DNA from: JAAELZ01 sp965237995
GTDB taxonomy: Bacteria > Pseudomonadota > Gammaproteobacteria > Arenicellales > Poriferihabitantaceae
NCBI GenBank assembly: GCA_965237995.1
Contig: CBDEGO010000006.1
Coordinates: 310,001-374,000, forward strand
Reading direction: 5' to 3'
Length of the DNA: 64,000 nt
The first letter of the stretch is position 1, and every line of letters starts with the position of its first letter. Positions 27,010 through 36,248 of this stretch are shown piece by piece. The translations under genes were made by a program, and so were the position numbers. The notes under the pieces are model-generated. The model had not been told where the DNA came from, ran no database searches, and worked only from the letters and a program-made list of their open reading frames with translations.

Positions 27010-27660
27010 ATGTCTAATGTGTTTTCTGTTAAGGAAGTCCCAGTTTTAAATTGGAGTTCGCCAACGCCGTATAACTTGCGGCCAAAATGGTTGACTTTTT
27101 TCTATCTGAATTTAGGCTTGGTACTGTTTGGTTTAGGCGAAGCCATTTTGATCGCTAGCAGTGCTGGCGTCAGCCCATGGACAGTGTTAGCTCAAGGCAT
27201 CGCAGGCAAGACCGGGTGGAGTATTGGCTTTACTACGATGATCATTAGTTTTTCGGTGCTGGCATTATGGATTCCGCTTAAGCAAAAACCTGGAATGGGC
27301 ACCGTACTTAATGCTTTGATCATTGCCTTTATGATCGATTTTTCGCTGGTGCTATTGCCCTACCCAGAAACCTTTTTTTGGCAATTGGTACAGGCCGCTG
27401 TTGGTGTTCTAGTCGTGGGCATCGCGTCAGGCATTTATCTCACCGCCAATCTGGGCGCTGGGCCGCGAGATGGCCTAATGACAGGTTTACAGAAAAAGAC
27501 CGCTTTGCCTATTGCAAGCATTCGTATCGCCATCGAAGTAACGGTAGTTGCAATTGGTTGGTATCTTGGCGGCGTGGTTGGCGTAGGGACGTTGTTTTTC
27601 GCGTTCGGCGTTGGGCCTGCTGTGGCAATCGGAATATTATTTGTTAGAAAGTGCCTATAA
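27010..27660 (+). CDS. YczE/YitT-type membrane protein
   Basis: A 216-residue protein with about five hydrophobic helices. Two internal similar motifs, SAGVSPWTVLAQGIAGKTG and ANLGAGPRDGLMTGLQKKT, are the duplicated Gly-Pro loop of the YczE/YyaS/YitT family. In some bacteria such genes sit beside GntR or Rrf2 regulators; here no partner is adjacent. The function is not established. It is convergent with the OYE-type demethylase gene. Confidence 0.75.
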   Translation: MSNVFSVKEVPVLNWSSPTPYNLRPKWLTFFYLNLGLVLFGLGEAILIASSAGVSPWTVLAQGIAGKTGWSIGFTTMIISFSVLALWIPLKQKPGMGTVLNALIIAFMIDFSLVLLPYPETFFWQLVQAAVGVLVVGIASGIYLTANLGAGPRDGLMTGLQKKTALPIASIRIAIEVTVVAIGWYLGGVVGVGTLFFAFGVGPAVAIGILFVRKCL

Positions 27661-27679
27661 GCCGCTCGCTTTTCGCACC

Positions 27680-29731
27680 TTAGCCAACTTGTTTTTCATA
27701 TTTGGAGCAAATTCTTAAGGCATCGTAAATAGCGGCGTGCAAATGACGATTGGCAATCGCATCTCCCATTCTAATGAGATCAAACTTGCCATCGACATTC
27801 GTTATAGGCAACACGATCTTGTTTTGGCTCAGCGCTGCAACATCGATCGTCCCTTCATTTCGAGATAGCGGCTTTAGTGTTAGGTAGACGTCGTTTAGCG
27901 GTTTGGTAGCATTTTCAACGAATATATGGTCTACGGTGACTTGTTTGGTCTCGCCCGTCAGGGTGTTCTTGAGTGTTGCGCACAATCGGTTATCCCTCCG
28001 GCTGATCTCGGTTAAATCTTGATCGCAGTCGAAAGTAACCTTTCTGCTGTATAAGCCGCGCATTACGACGGCGCTATTGGTTGGCCCGAGTTGGAGCAAG
28101 GGTGTTCGGTCAGGAGTGATTAGCGTTAGGCTTTGTGTGGTATTCGATAGCACTTCAGCCGTGACAGCCGCTTGTTGGTCACCATGGTCATCGAAAATTA
28201 GAGCGTCTCCTTCAAATACTTCACCCAGTAATGGGTCCCAGCTAGAGCGCGCCAGTTCGGCGCCAGGAATAGCTAGTTCAGTAGGCATTCCGCCCGTGGC
28301 AATCACGACTAGATCGGGCTGCTCTGCAAGAATTTCCGTTTGCTCAGCATAACAGTTCATGTGGATGTCAACACCCAAGCGTTCAATCTGTGATTGTAGC
28401 CAATCACTTACGCCGATAATTTGCCTGCGGGTTTGGCCTCTTGCAGCGAGTACTAACTGACCACCTAACTGATTGTTTGCTTCAAACAAGGTGACTTTAA
28501 ACCCTCGGCTTGCCAGCACCCGCGCGGCTTCCATACCCGCTGGTCCGCCGCCAACGACTACGGTTTTGGCTGGGTGCGTGATTTGAGTGGTAAAACGATG
28601 AGGTAGCTGGCTTTCGCGACCGCTTGCTGCGTTGTGTCCGCACAGGGCATCTTTACCTTGGTTAACACGGTCTACGCAGTAACCTAATCCAACGCAGGGG
28701 CGAATGTCGTCTTCCTTGTTTTCAATTAGCTTGCTAACGAGATAAGGGTCGGCAATTTGCGCTCTGGTCATCCCGACCATGTCGACGATGTTTTGCTTGA
28801 TAGCATGTCGTGCGGTGGGTACGTCCGCGATGCCGCCAGCATGAAAAATAGGCAAGGCAACAGCTTGTCGAATAGTCGACACAATGTCTAAATGCGGTGC
28901 GGTGGGTTGCCCCATCGGCGGCACCCATACACTTAAGCCCAAATCGTCGTAGGGCGCTCCTGCTAACACGTTAATAAAATCAAGCATACCGCTATCATTA
29001 AGCCGCTTTGCCACCTCGACGCCTTCTTCGATGCTCAGACCCCCTTGGGTAAGTTCGGTGGCGGTTAGGCGCATACCAAGGATAAAATCAGACCCCACTT
29101 CACCGCGCACTGCCTCTAATACTTGTAAGGTCAAGCGTAATCTGTTTTCTAAACTTCCGCCATAATCGTCGAGTCGGTCATTGATTAAGGGTGATAAGAA
29201 TTGGCCTAACAAATGTGAGTGGGAAAGCAATTCGATACCGTCAAACCCGCCCTGCTGGCAGCGTTTTGCCGCAGCGGCAAAATCTCCAATAACGCGCGCA
29301 AAGTCACTTTGTTCCATTGCCTTGGGGTAACAGCGATGGGCACGTTCACGTCGGTCAGAAGGGCCAATTGCGGGTAACCAAGCTGCTTGGTCAGTAACAG
29401 TGCGCCGACCCATGTGGGTGAGTTGACACATAATCGCCGCGCCATGATTTTTCACGCCCGTGGTCAATTTCTCAAACCAAGGAATGATGCTGTCATCACC
29501 CGCATACAGTTGCCCAAATACCGAAGGGCTGTCCGGAGAGATGTTAGTTGAACCGCCGATCATGGTAAGCGCCACACCCCCCTTGGCCTTTTCTTCGTGA
29601 TACAAGCGATAACGATCACGCGGATGACCCTGTTCTGCAAATGCGGGTGCGTGCGATGTGCTTAAAATTCGGTTTTTAAGCGTTAACCGGCCTAACTTAA
29701 ACGGTTCTAGAAGGGGGTCTCGTGACATCAT
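27680..29731 (-). CDS. NADH:flavin oxidoreductase, N-methyl-amine demethylase type
   Basis: A 683-residue two-domain enzyme. The N-terminal old-yellow-enzyme barrel (about 1-350; YGGSLENRLR, MTRAQIADP) binds FMN. The C-terminal part has an FAD dinucleotide fold (VVGGGPAGMEAARVLASRG). The family includes trimethylamine and dimethylamine dehydrogenases, dienoyl-CoA reductase and N-methylproline demethylase. The iron-sulfur loop reads CVGLGYC then Cys 11 residues on, so one usual ligand is Leu, as I recall for N-methylproline demethylases. The neighbouring MttB-type and GFA genes support an amine demethylase; its substrate is unknown. Confidence 0.82.
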   Translation of the reverse strand: MMSRDPLLEPFKLGRLTLKNRILSTSHAPAFAEQGHPRDRYRLYHEEKAKGGVALTMIGGSTNISPDSPSVFGQLYAGDDSIIPWFEKLTTGVKNHGAAIMCQLTHMGRRTVTDQAAWLPAIGPSDRRERAHRCYPKAMEQSDFARVIGDFAAAAKRCQQGGFDGIELLSHSHLLGQFLSPLINDRLDDYGGSLENRLRLTLQVLEAVRGEVGSDFILGMRLTATELTQGGLSIEEGVEVAKRLNDSGMLDFINVLAGAPYDDLGLSVWVPPMGQPTAPHLDIVSTIRQAVALPIFHAGGIADVPTARHAIKQNIVDMVGMTRAQIADPYLVSKLIENKEDDIRPCVGLGYCVDRVNQGKDALCGHNAASGRESQLPHRFTTQITHPAKTVVVGGGPAGMEAARVLASRGFKVTLFEANNQLGGQLVLAARGQTRRQIIGVSDWLQSQIERLGVDIHMNCYAEQTEILAEQPDLVVIATGGMPTELAIPGAELARSSWDPLLGEVFEGDALIFDDHGDQQAAVTAEVLSNTTQSLTLITPDRTPLLQLGPTNSAVVMRGLYSRKVTFDCDQDLTEISRRDNRLCATLKNTLTGETKQVTVDHIFVENATKPLNDVYLTLKPLSRNEGTIDVAALSQNKIVLPITNVDGKFDLIRMGDAIANRHLHAAIYDALRICSKYEKQVG

Positions 29732-29751
29732 GACAATTAATTCGATAGGGG

Positions 29752-30105
29752 TCAGATGGATTTTCCATCATACTTATCTATCTTTAACTTTGCTTGATCT
29801 AAACCATCAATACAGCCAATATTAACTCTGTACTCTCCAGGGGTTAGTCTCGTAGTTAGGTAAGGAAAAATCCCACAAATGCGGCAAAAATAATGCTTAG
29901 CGACTTTGCTTGCGAACTGGTAGCTTGAAACTACACCCGGTTCAGCAGTGATAGTGATGCCTGATGGTGGTATCGTAAAGTCGGTCATCACTGCGCCTTT
30001 TTTACTGCAAATGGAGCAATCGCAACGCAAGCCGCTGTCTATTTTGTGGCTATTGAATTCGAATTGAATAGCCCCGCAGTGGCAACTTCCGGTGTAGGTA
30101 GGCAT
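29752..30105 (-). CDS. GFA/CENP-V family zinc protein
   Basis: The 117-residue protein has the GFA fold: CHCGAIQFEF, then CDCSICSKKGA and FCRICGIFPY, giving the expected cysteine pairs for structural and labile zinc. The family was named for glutathione-dependent formaldehyde activation, although that enzymatic role is debated. It lies between an MttB-type methyltransferase and a flavin demethylase, reactions in which formaldehyde is released, so a formaldehyde-related role is plausible but inferred. Confidence 0.85.
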   Translation of the reverse strand: MPTYTGSCHCGAIQFEFNSHKIDSGLRCDCSICSKKGAVMTDFTIPPSGITITAEPGVVSSYQFASKVAKHYFCRICGIFPYLTTRLTPGEYRVNIGCIDGLDQAKLKIDKYDGKSI

Positions 30106-30128
30106 CGTTTATAGTTATTCCCGTAAAC

Positions 30129-31679
30129 TTAGTATTCGTCGTTTAAGGCTTCGACAGCCGGAATCTCACGTTCTCTTCGGGCGATGTAATCCAATAAAGC
30201 CTCATTAACACCTTCGTCGAGCTTAGGTTCTTCGTATGCCGCTAACATCGCTTTGGCTTCGGTTAGTGCCCGTTCAGTAATCTCAACTGAGCCTTCGGCT
30301 ACCCATTGTTCGATAGAGTTATTATCGAACATTTTAGGCATAAAAAAGGCGCGTTGGAAGTTGTCTTGAGTATGTTGGTGCCCTAAATAATGCCCACCTG
30401 GGCCAATGTCTCTAACCGCTGCGAGTGCTTCGTCAAAGTCATCCCAGCGTATGCCTTCAGCCATGCGATAACCCATCGCACATTGTTCAGCGTCGACAAT
30501 AAACTTGGCAATAGAGCAATGCATACCCGCTTCGTTCCAACCTGCTGAATGCCATATGTAGTTAGCCCCTGCCATTAGCACCGCCATCATCGTGGTGGCG
30601 CTTTCGTAACCCGCTTGTGCATCAAATGTTTTGGCCCCGCCTAAAGTATTGGACGTGCGCCAAGGGACATCGTAGTGTCGGGCCATCTGCCCGATCATAA
30701 AATTCATCAGGCTGATTTCTGGCGTTCCTGCCATCGGCGCGCCGGACTGCATTGAAACGGTAGATAAGTAGTGACCGTAGATAGCTGGGCAACCTTTACG
30801 AATTACTTGGGTATACGCCAAGGCCGATAGTGCTTCTGCATTGAGTTGCGCCACCGCTGGTGCAGTAGAAGCGGGCGTGTTGGCGCCGCCCAGTACAAAG
30901 GGAGAACAAAGCACAGGTTGGTTTTTCTTACAAAAGGCGCGCATGGCGCCCAACATGGTTTCATCCCAGACTAAGGGGGAGTTACCGTTACAGTTTCCGG
31001 TAACCACGGGGTGCGTTTCTAGAAACTCTTCGCCAAATAAAACAGCGCACATTTCGATAACGTCTTCCGCATTTTTGGGTGACGTGGTCATACCCATAAA
31101 TGTTTTGTCCGAATACTTCATCGACGAGTAGGTTATGCGTAAATGGCGATGCGAAATCACATGGTCCATCGGCTCAACAATATGATGCGCTGACGAATGG
31201 ATGGCGGGGCAGATTTGGCTGAGTTTATGAAAAGTCGCTAAGTCGTCCAAAGTGGGGCCACGACGTTTATCGTCTAAATCACGAATATAGGGTGCGCCCG
31301 TCATCGGTACAAAAATTGAGTGGTCGTTGCCAATCGGCAAATTGTTCTCCGGGTTGCGGGCGTGATAGGTAAAAGAAGCGGGGATTGTTTTAATCAATTC
31401 TCGGACTAAACCGCGATCAAGATGCACAACTTCCCCACGCACGTCAGCGCCTGCTTTGCGCCAATCTTCTAGCGCTATCGGGTCGCGGAACACAACGCCA
31501 ACTTCTTCTAAAATATCTAGTGAGGCATTATCGATTTTAAGGATTTGCTCCTCGTCCATGGGTTCAGTAAGCGGTAGTTTGCGCTTTAAGGCGGGCAACA
31601 TCGTAGTGGTTCGGTCGCTGCGTAGTTCACGCCGTGCTTTACGACCGCCGCGACGGACTTGTTTGGCTTCTTCGCTCAT
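30129..31679 (-). CDS. MttB-superfamily (trimethylamine methyltransferase-like) protein 1
   Basis: A 516-residue TIM-barrel protein of the MttB family. It has a basic N-terminus (RRGGRKARRELR), the ILEEVGVVFRDP segment near 55, a central CSPFVLGGANTPAS and a C-terminal GGHYLGHQHTQDNF. There is no in-frame TAG, so it is a non-pyrrolysine member. Characterised relatives move a methyl group from a quaternary amine to a corrinoid protein, but no corrinoid protein is nearby. I chose ATG 31679 over TTG 31685. It heads the operon with the GFA and OYE-type genes. Confidence 0.85.
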   Translation of the reverse strand: MSEEAKQVRRGGRKARRELRSDRTTTMLPALKRKLPLTEPMDEEQILKIDNASLDILEEVGVVFRDPIALEDWRKAGADVRGEVVHLDRGLVRELIKTIPASFTYHARNPENNLPIGNDHSIFVPMTGAPYIRDLDDKRRGPTLDDLATFHKLSQICPAIHSSAHHIVEPMDHVISHRHLRITYSSMKYSDKTFMGMTTSPKNAEDVIEMCAVLFGEEFLETHPVVTGNCNGNSPLVWDETMLGAMRAFCKKNQPVLCSPFVLGGANTPASTAPAVAQLNAEALSALAYTQVIRKGCPAIYGHYLSTVSMQSGAPMAGTPEISLMNFMIGQMARHYDVPWRTSNTLGGAKTFDAQAGYESATTMMAVLMAGANYIWHSAGWNEAGMHCSIAKFIVDAEQCAMGYRMAEGIRWDDFDEALAAVRDIGPGGHYLGHQHTQDNFQRAFFMPKMFDNNSIEQWVAEGSVEITERALTEAKAMLAAYEEPKLDEGVNEALLDYIARREREIPAVEALNDEY

Positions 31680-31722
31680 GATCAATGTATATAAGGAATA
31701 CGTTAATGTTAAAAAAGCAACA

Positions 31723-31761
31723 GCTATAAGTAAAACTATTTATAATTGTGACTGCTATAAG
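31723..31761. promoter_or_regulatory. Direct repeats in the MttB1/LysR divergent promoter
   Basis: GCTATAAG occurs at 31723-31730 and 31754-31761, 31 bp apart (three helical turns). Between them is an imperfect palindrome TATAA-N9-TTTATA of LysR-box type. It lies between the MttB1 start and the likely LysR start. The LysR protein is the obvious candidate to bind. Confidence 0.4.
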
Positions 31762-31776
31762 AATTATTTAAAGCTA

Positions 31777-32622
31777 TTGAACAATAATATTGATATTCAA
31801 AGTCTGCGCAGTTTCATTTTAGCAGACAAACTAGGCTCTTTTTCTAAGGCGGCCGATAGTTTAAATTGCACTCAAGCGGCATTATCGTTTCGGATAAAAA
31901 AACTGGAAGAACGGTTGGGTACTCGTTTGTTTCACCGTAATTACCACACCTTGCAATTAACCACTAGCGGTAACAGCTTGCTAAGCGAGGCTCAGTCAGT
32001 ACTGCGTGCGCATGACCAAATGGTGCAAAAAGCACAGCGTATCGAAGTGCAAGAAGTGGTAAGACTGGGGGTGCCTGATGAGCTAACTAAACCCTTATTT
32101 CAGAATGTTATGTCTCAACACCAAGGTCAGGATGGCATAAATATTGAATTGACCATGTTGTTGTGTCGAGATTTGATGGAGCTGGTGGAGACTAATGAAC
32201 TGGATATGGCGGTGACCACAGTTCCACCTGAAACATACGGTGGCCAGCAACTAGGGACGCGTAATTTAGTCTGGGTGGCCAGCCCCGAGTTTGAATATCA
32301 ACCAGATAAGCCGATTCCACTGGCACTGCACCCGCAGCGCTGCATTTATCGTGATCTAGTGTTATCGGTGTTTGAAACGTCGGGGATTGAATACCGCGTT
32401 CAGTTCTCAGCTCAAGGTTCAATGAGTGTGCAAGCTGCGGTCGCAGCGGGAATTGGTCTAACGGTGATTACAGACGGGGTAATTCCTCCTGAATTAGTGG
32501 AAGCACCGGAAGAGTGGGGCTTGCCAAACTTAGGCCTGATAGACATTCGCTTATTTAAAAACAGCAGCCTAACGCCATTACAACTAGAATTTGCACAGGA
32601 CTTGGCAGCGGCTTTTTGCTGA
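31777..32622 (+). CDS. LysR-family transcriptional regulator
   Basis: The 281-residue protein has the N-terminal winged HTH (IQSLRSFILADKLGSFSKAA, then CTQAALSFRIKKLEERLG) and a substrate-binding-like domain. The open frame runs back to 31456, but that part is antisense to the MttB gene. TTG 31777 gives the standard distance to the HTH; ATG 31678 would add 33 residues and overlap the MttB1 start. It is divergent from MttB1 and probably controls it. Confidence 0.82.
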   Translation: MNNNIDIQSLRSFILADKLGSFSKAADSLNCTQAALSFRIKKLEERLGTRLFHRNYHTLQLTTSGNSLLSEAQSVLRAHDQMVQKAQRIEVQEVVRLGVPDELTKPLFQNVMSQHQGQDGINIELTMLLCRDLMELVETNELDMAVTTVPPETYGGQQLGTRNLVWVASPEFEYQPDKPIPLALHPQRCIYRDLVLSVFETSGIEYRVQFSAQGSMSVQAAVAAGIGLTVITDGVIPPELVEAPEEWGLPNLGLIDIRLFKNSSLTPLQLEFAQDLAAAFC

Positions 32623-32663
32623 TAATAATCAAGCTGACGCAGACAACCCGAGAAACCAATACC

Positions 32664-33476
32664 ATGACGAATAACTTGGATAAAACTAAACAGATTTCAA
32701 CGGCGAACCGAGAGGCTTGGGATCAGGCTGCCCCTATTCATCGAGCGTACAATCAAGATCAATTACTCGCGTCATTTAGTCAACCCGGTTATAGCGATCT
32801 TGATGAAGTGGAGACCAGACGCTTGCAAGCCTTAGGTGTTGTGGGAAAGGATGTTGCACAGATTTGTTGCAATAACGGTAGGGAGTTACTGTCAGTCAAA
32901 AATATGGGGGCCGCTCGGTGTGTAGGTTTTGACGGCGCCCAAGGATTTATTGACCAGGGCCGAGAACTAGCGAGCGCAGGTAAATTAGATGTGGAGTTCG
33001 TTTGCACCGATGCTTATGATATCTCCGATAAGTATAGCGAAAGCTTTGATCTTGCTACTATCACCATAGGCGTACTGGGTTGGATGCCAGATATTGAACG
33101 CTTCTTCGTGTCTGTGGAAAAGCTAATTCGACCGGGTGGTGCTTTATTTATCTACGAACAGCACCCGATCCTCGATATGATTACACCTGGGCAAGCTAAT
33201 GACCCCATTCATTGGGAACTATCTTATTTTGATAAAGCGCCATATGTAGAAACAGATGGCTTGGATTACTTTGGCGATAAAAAATACGATGCCAAACCCG
33301 TTACTTCATTCACCCACACCATGGCTGATGTTATTATGGCGGCTATCAATAGCGGTTTGACAGTTGAGCACTTCGAAGAATTTCCTCACCATATTTCTAA
33401 TACTTGGTGGAATGTTGAAGAAGCAGAATTGGGCTTGCCCATGTGTTATACCTTGGTTTTACGTAAAGCGACATAG
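32664..33476 (+). CDS. Class I SAM-dependent methyltransferase
   Basis: A 270-residue cytosolic methyltransferase. It begins with a helical cap (NREAWDQAAPIHRAYNQDQL). The Rossmann core follows, with an atypical motif I, VAQICCNNGRELLSVKNMGA, where CNNGRE stands for the usual GCGTG, then CTDAYDI and a catalytic-side LIRPGGALFIYEQHP. It follows the LysR gene closely in the same direction. The substrate is unknown. I chose ATG 32664 because the upstream part overlaps lysR. Confidence 0.82.
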   Translation: MTNNLDKTKQISTANREAWDQAAPIHRAYNQDQLLASFSQPGYSDLDEVETRRLQALGVVGKDVAQICCNNGRELLSVKNMGAARCVGFDGAQGFIDQGRELASAGKLDVEFVCTDAYDISDKYSESFDLATITIGVLGWMPDIERFFVSVEKLIRPGGALFIYEQHPILDMITPGQANDPIHWELSYFDKAPYVETDGLDYFGDKKYDAKPVTSFTHTMADVIMAAINSGLTVEHFEEFPHHISNTWWNVEEAELGLPMCYTLVLRKAT

Positions 33477-33620
33477 CCATTTCTGTCTACTCTGGGTGTC
33501 GTGACTCAGCCGCATAGATAGCGTATCAGTAAAACACTAATCACTTTATAGCGGAACGATTTTATTAGGTACCGGTCTAGAAGGTATAATTAGTGCAGTC
33601 AGCTTACAAACAAATCTAAT

Positions 33621-34127
33621 ATGAACTATCTTGCTCAATGGCCTCGCTCGTCTCTTTTCTGGGCCGGCACCGCTTTACTGTGTTTGCTACTTGAAGCCGT
33701 AGCGCTGTATTACCAATATCAACTCGATTATTACCCTTGTGTGCTGTGTATTCATGTGCGGATGTGGCTAGCGGCTTTGCTATTGGTGTCGTTGATTGCG
33801 CTTAGCGCATCAAAGCTGCGCTATCTTGCCTTTGTCGTGGCAACGTGTATATGGGGGTTTATGTTAGAACGCTCATATCAGTTGTTTGCCACCGAAAATG
33901 GCTGGACAGTGGGCGAATGTAGTATGAAGTCTGGATTGCCGTCTTGGCTTGCCCTTGAACAATGGTTTCCGTGGTTATTTAAGATTCATGAGCCGTGCGG
34001 ATATACACCTTACTTATTCATGAAGTTTAGTATGGCGCAGGCTTTGTTGGGCTTAAGTGCGGTAGCACTGGCACTGTGCGTTTTGTGTCTGCTTGCACCG
34101 CTATTTAAAGACAAAACTCGATACTAA
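33621..34127 (+). CDS. dsbB: Disulfide bond formation protein B
   Basis: The 168-residue inner-membrane protein has four hydrophobic helices and reoxidises DsbA using quinone. The first periplasmic pair is CVLC (YYPCVLCIHVRMW), and the second is Cys in GECSMKSG with Cys in HEPCGY about 33 residues later, as in DsbB. Length and topology fit the family. It stands alone with no dsbA nearby. Confidence 0.92.
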   Translation: MNYLAQWPRSSLFWAGTALLCLLLEAVALYYQYQLDYYPCVLCIHVRMWLAALLLVSLIALSASKLRYLAFVVATCIWGFMLERSYQLFATENGWTVGECSMKSGLPSWLALEQWFPWLFKIHEPCGYTPYLFMKFSMAQALLGLSAVALALCVLCLLAPLFKDKTRY

Positions 34128-34172
34128 CAGCGTTAAATTTGTAGCCAATGCTACGTTAAGAGGTTAACGCTG
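34128..34172. other. Composite inverted repeat downstream of dsbB
   Basis: CAGCGTTAA at 34128-34136 is repeated inverted as TTAACGCTG at 34164-34172, and an inner hairpin GTAGC-CAAT-GCTAC lies at 34141-34154. It sits in the convergent gap between dsbB and dctQ. There is no T-tract, so it may protect 3' ends or act as a weak bidirectional stop. Confidence 0.5.
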
Positions 34173-34248
34173 ATTTGAATGCTGCACTGGCGTAAATAAT
34201 ATCCAAAGCAACTAATCAAGTAACTCGACGTACCTTTAAATAGCAACG

Positions 34249-34818
34249 CTAGGCGCTATCTTGAGCACCCTCCTCTTTACCGAATCGGTATGTGCCAGCG
34301 CGCAATTTAAAGCTATCTTCAATGATGGATGCAATCGCGGCCACACACACCAAAACCCCAGATATCGGGACGATAGCAATGGCATATTTTTTAGGCATGT
34401 AATTTGGCTTAAAAGTAAACTGGCCGTTTTCCCAAGCGAAATACCACATCTCCCAGTATTTTCCGCCCATCTTAGCGACCGCTTCCATGCCATAAATGAT
34501 CATGACCACTCCAAGGCAGAAAATCACCAATGTCCAGAACTGTTGGATGAAAAAGGCGGTTTTTATCGGTAACCAAGAGTAAATTAGATTAAGTGCAATA
34601 TGGTCTTTGTCTCTTACCGTTAGCGCTAAGGCTATAAATACCAGCCAAATGTTGCTTAAAACAGTTAATAAATCCCCCCAAACCGGTGGATTTTCAAAGA
34701 CATAGCGCATCACTACGTTGTACACAGCGAAGACCACCATTAACAGCAAAAAGATGCCGCAAAAGCCTGTTAATGTTTTTTTAACTAAGTTATCTATCCA
34801 CTTAATAGTGTTAATCAT
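34249..34818 (-). CDS. TRAP transporter small permease DctQ
   Basis: The 189-residue protein has four hydrophobic segments in the DctQ pattern (GIFLLLMVVFAVYNVVMRY, then PPVWGDLLTVLSNIWLVF). It forms the membrane complex with DctM for sodium-driven uptake of organic acids or amines. The gene is last of the dctP-dctM-dctQ set; the order P-M-Q is less usual than P-Q-M. Confidence 0.9.
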   Translation of the reverse strand: MINTIKWIDNLVKKTLTGFCGIFLLLMVVFAVYNVVMRYVFENPPVWGDLLTVLSNIWLVFIALALTVRDKDHIALNLIYSWLPIKTAFFIQQFWTLVIFCLGVVMIIYGMEAVAKMGGKYWEMWYFAWENGQFTFKPNYMPKKYAIAIVPISGVLVCVAAIASIIEDSFKLRAGTYRFGKEEGAQDSA

Positions 34819-34879
34819 AACGCGGTACCTCTTACTCTATAATCGCATTGTCGGGGTTGGGTATGTAGGGAATTAATGA

Positions 34880-36169
34880 TCATTTTACGAACCCAAGCAG
34901 CTTTGGCAGAAACATAGTGAATTCAGGCACTATGATGAGTGCGAACAACAGCGCGAATAAGGCAAGCAAATAGGGCAGCATGGCAACGGCTACTTTTTCT
35001 AAGCGTACATTGGCGATCGCCCCAGCCGTAAAAAATGCCACGCCAACAGGTGGAGTGACTGACCCAATGAGAAAGCCAACCACCACTACAAGTGCGGCTT
35101 GAACATCTGGATAACCCGCTTTCACCATGACATCGACCAACACTGGGCCGACAACAATAATGTTGGCGGCAGAATCCATCACCATGCCCAGCAAACAAAT
35201 AAATAGCACCAAAACCAGTATAAAAAGTAATGGGCTGTAGGTATAACTTAGCAACCAACTTTCCAAATCATTGATAGCCCCAAGAGAGGTTAACAACCAA
35301 CTGAAGGGGCCTGAAGCGGCGATAATAATAAACACCATCGCTGAATTGCGAAAAGCACGGATAAACGACCCTTTGCAGTTTTCCCAGGTAATGGTTTTAT
35401 AAATAAACAGGCCAACAAACAAGGCAATGGTGGCGGTTAAGGCGCCTGCTTCCACTACCCCTGCGATACCAAACACCACAGAACCCACTAGAACAATCGG
35501 GATCAGCAGCGCAAAAGAAGACTTATAAGCCGATTTGGCAAGTGCCCTAAAGCTGAATGCTTGGTCGCTTCGCTCGAAGTTATTACGTTTGGCAATAATG
35601 TAATTGATCAGCATTAATAAGGCGCCAATCATCAAACCAGGAAGGATGCCACCGGCGAATAGTGCTCCTACCGATATGCCGCCCGCGTTGGCCAGCACAA
35701 TCATCATTATTGAGGGTGGAATGATGCCGCCGATGGTTGAACTAACGGCTGTTATTGCGGCCGCAAAGGCCGATGGATACCCCGCTTTTTTCATGGCAGG
35801 GACAAGCAGTGACCCGACCGTAGCTGTATCCGCCACTACCGAGCCATTCATGCCAGCGAAAAACATTGAAACAAGCACATTCGCTTGCGCCATGCTGCCG
35901 CGCATTCGACCTATTATGCGTTGGCTCAACTCAACGAGCCTATCTGTGATAGTCGCGCTAGTCATGAGTTCTCCCGTTAACATGAAAAACGGGATTGCAG
36001 TTAAAGGCACTGCGTCAATCGCGCTGAACATCTGGCTGGGTATTAGGATCAGCGGGGCGGCGTCGGTAAATAAGATATAGACGACGGGGATCAGAATAAG
36101 AGTAAATCCAACCGGTGCTCCCAACATAATGAGCAGAACGAGAACGACCAGAAGTAGAATGCTTTCCAT
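34880..36169 (-). CDS. TRAP transporter large permease DctM
   Basis: The 429-residue protein has about 12 hydrophobic helices. It shows the family motifs PLTAIPFFMLTGELM, NASVVADTA-like GMNGSVVADTATVGSLLVP, GGIIPPSIMMI and GSVTPPVGVAFFTA. It is the transport channel of the TRAP system. It lies 61 bases before dctQ and 135 bases after dctP, the gap holding a strong hairpin. Confidence 0.94.
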   Translation of the reverse strand: MESILLLVVLVLLIMLGAPVGFTLILIPVVYILFTDAAPLILIPSQMFSAIDAVPLTAIPFFMLTGELMTSATITDRLVELSQRIIGRMRGSMAQANVLVSMFFAGMNGSVVADTATVGSLLVPAMKKAGYPSAFAAAITAVSSTIGGIIPPSIMMIVLANAGGISVGALFAGGILPGLMIGALLMLINYIIAKRNNFERSDQAFSFRALAKSAYKSSFALLIPIVLVGSVVFGIAGVVEAGALTATIALFVGLFIYKTITWENCKGSFIRAFRNSAMVFIIIAASGPFSWLLTSLGAINDLESWLLSYTYSPLLFILVLVLFICLLGMVMDSAANIIVVGPVLVDVMVKAGYPDVQAALVVVVGFLIGSVTPPVGVAFFTAGAIANVRLEKVAVAMLPYLLALFALLFALIIVPEFTMFLPKLLGFVK

Positions 36170-36248
36170 CTTAGAATAGTTTTTAGGTTGTTTGGTACCC
36201 TAGCACGAAGCAAGGATATTTAGACAGGTATTATTAGAGCATAAATAA

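Noticed and set aside
31456..31676. N-terminal extension of the LysR frame
   Set aside because: It is antisense to the MttB1 coding region and lies before the family's normal N-terminus.
30129..31679. Pyrrolysine-type MttB
   Set aside because: The reading frame has no internal TAG; neither does the second MttB gene.
35604..36080. Long plus-strand frame opposite dctM
   Set aside because: It mirrors a hydrophobic membrane gene and has no start context or recognisable domain.
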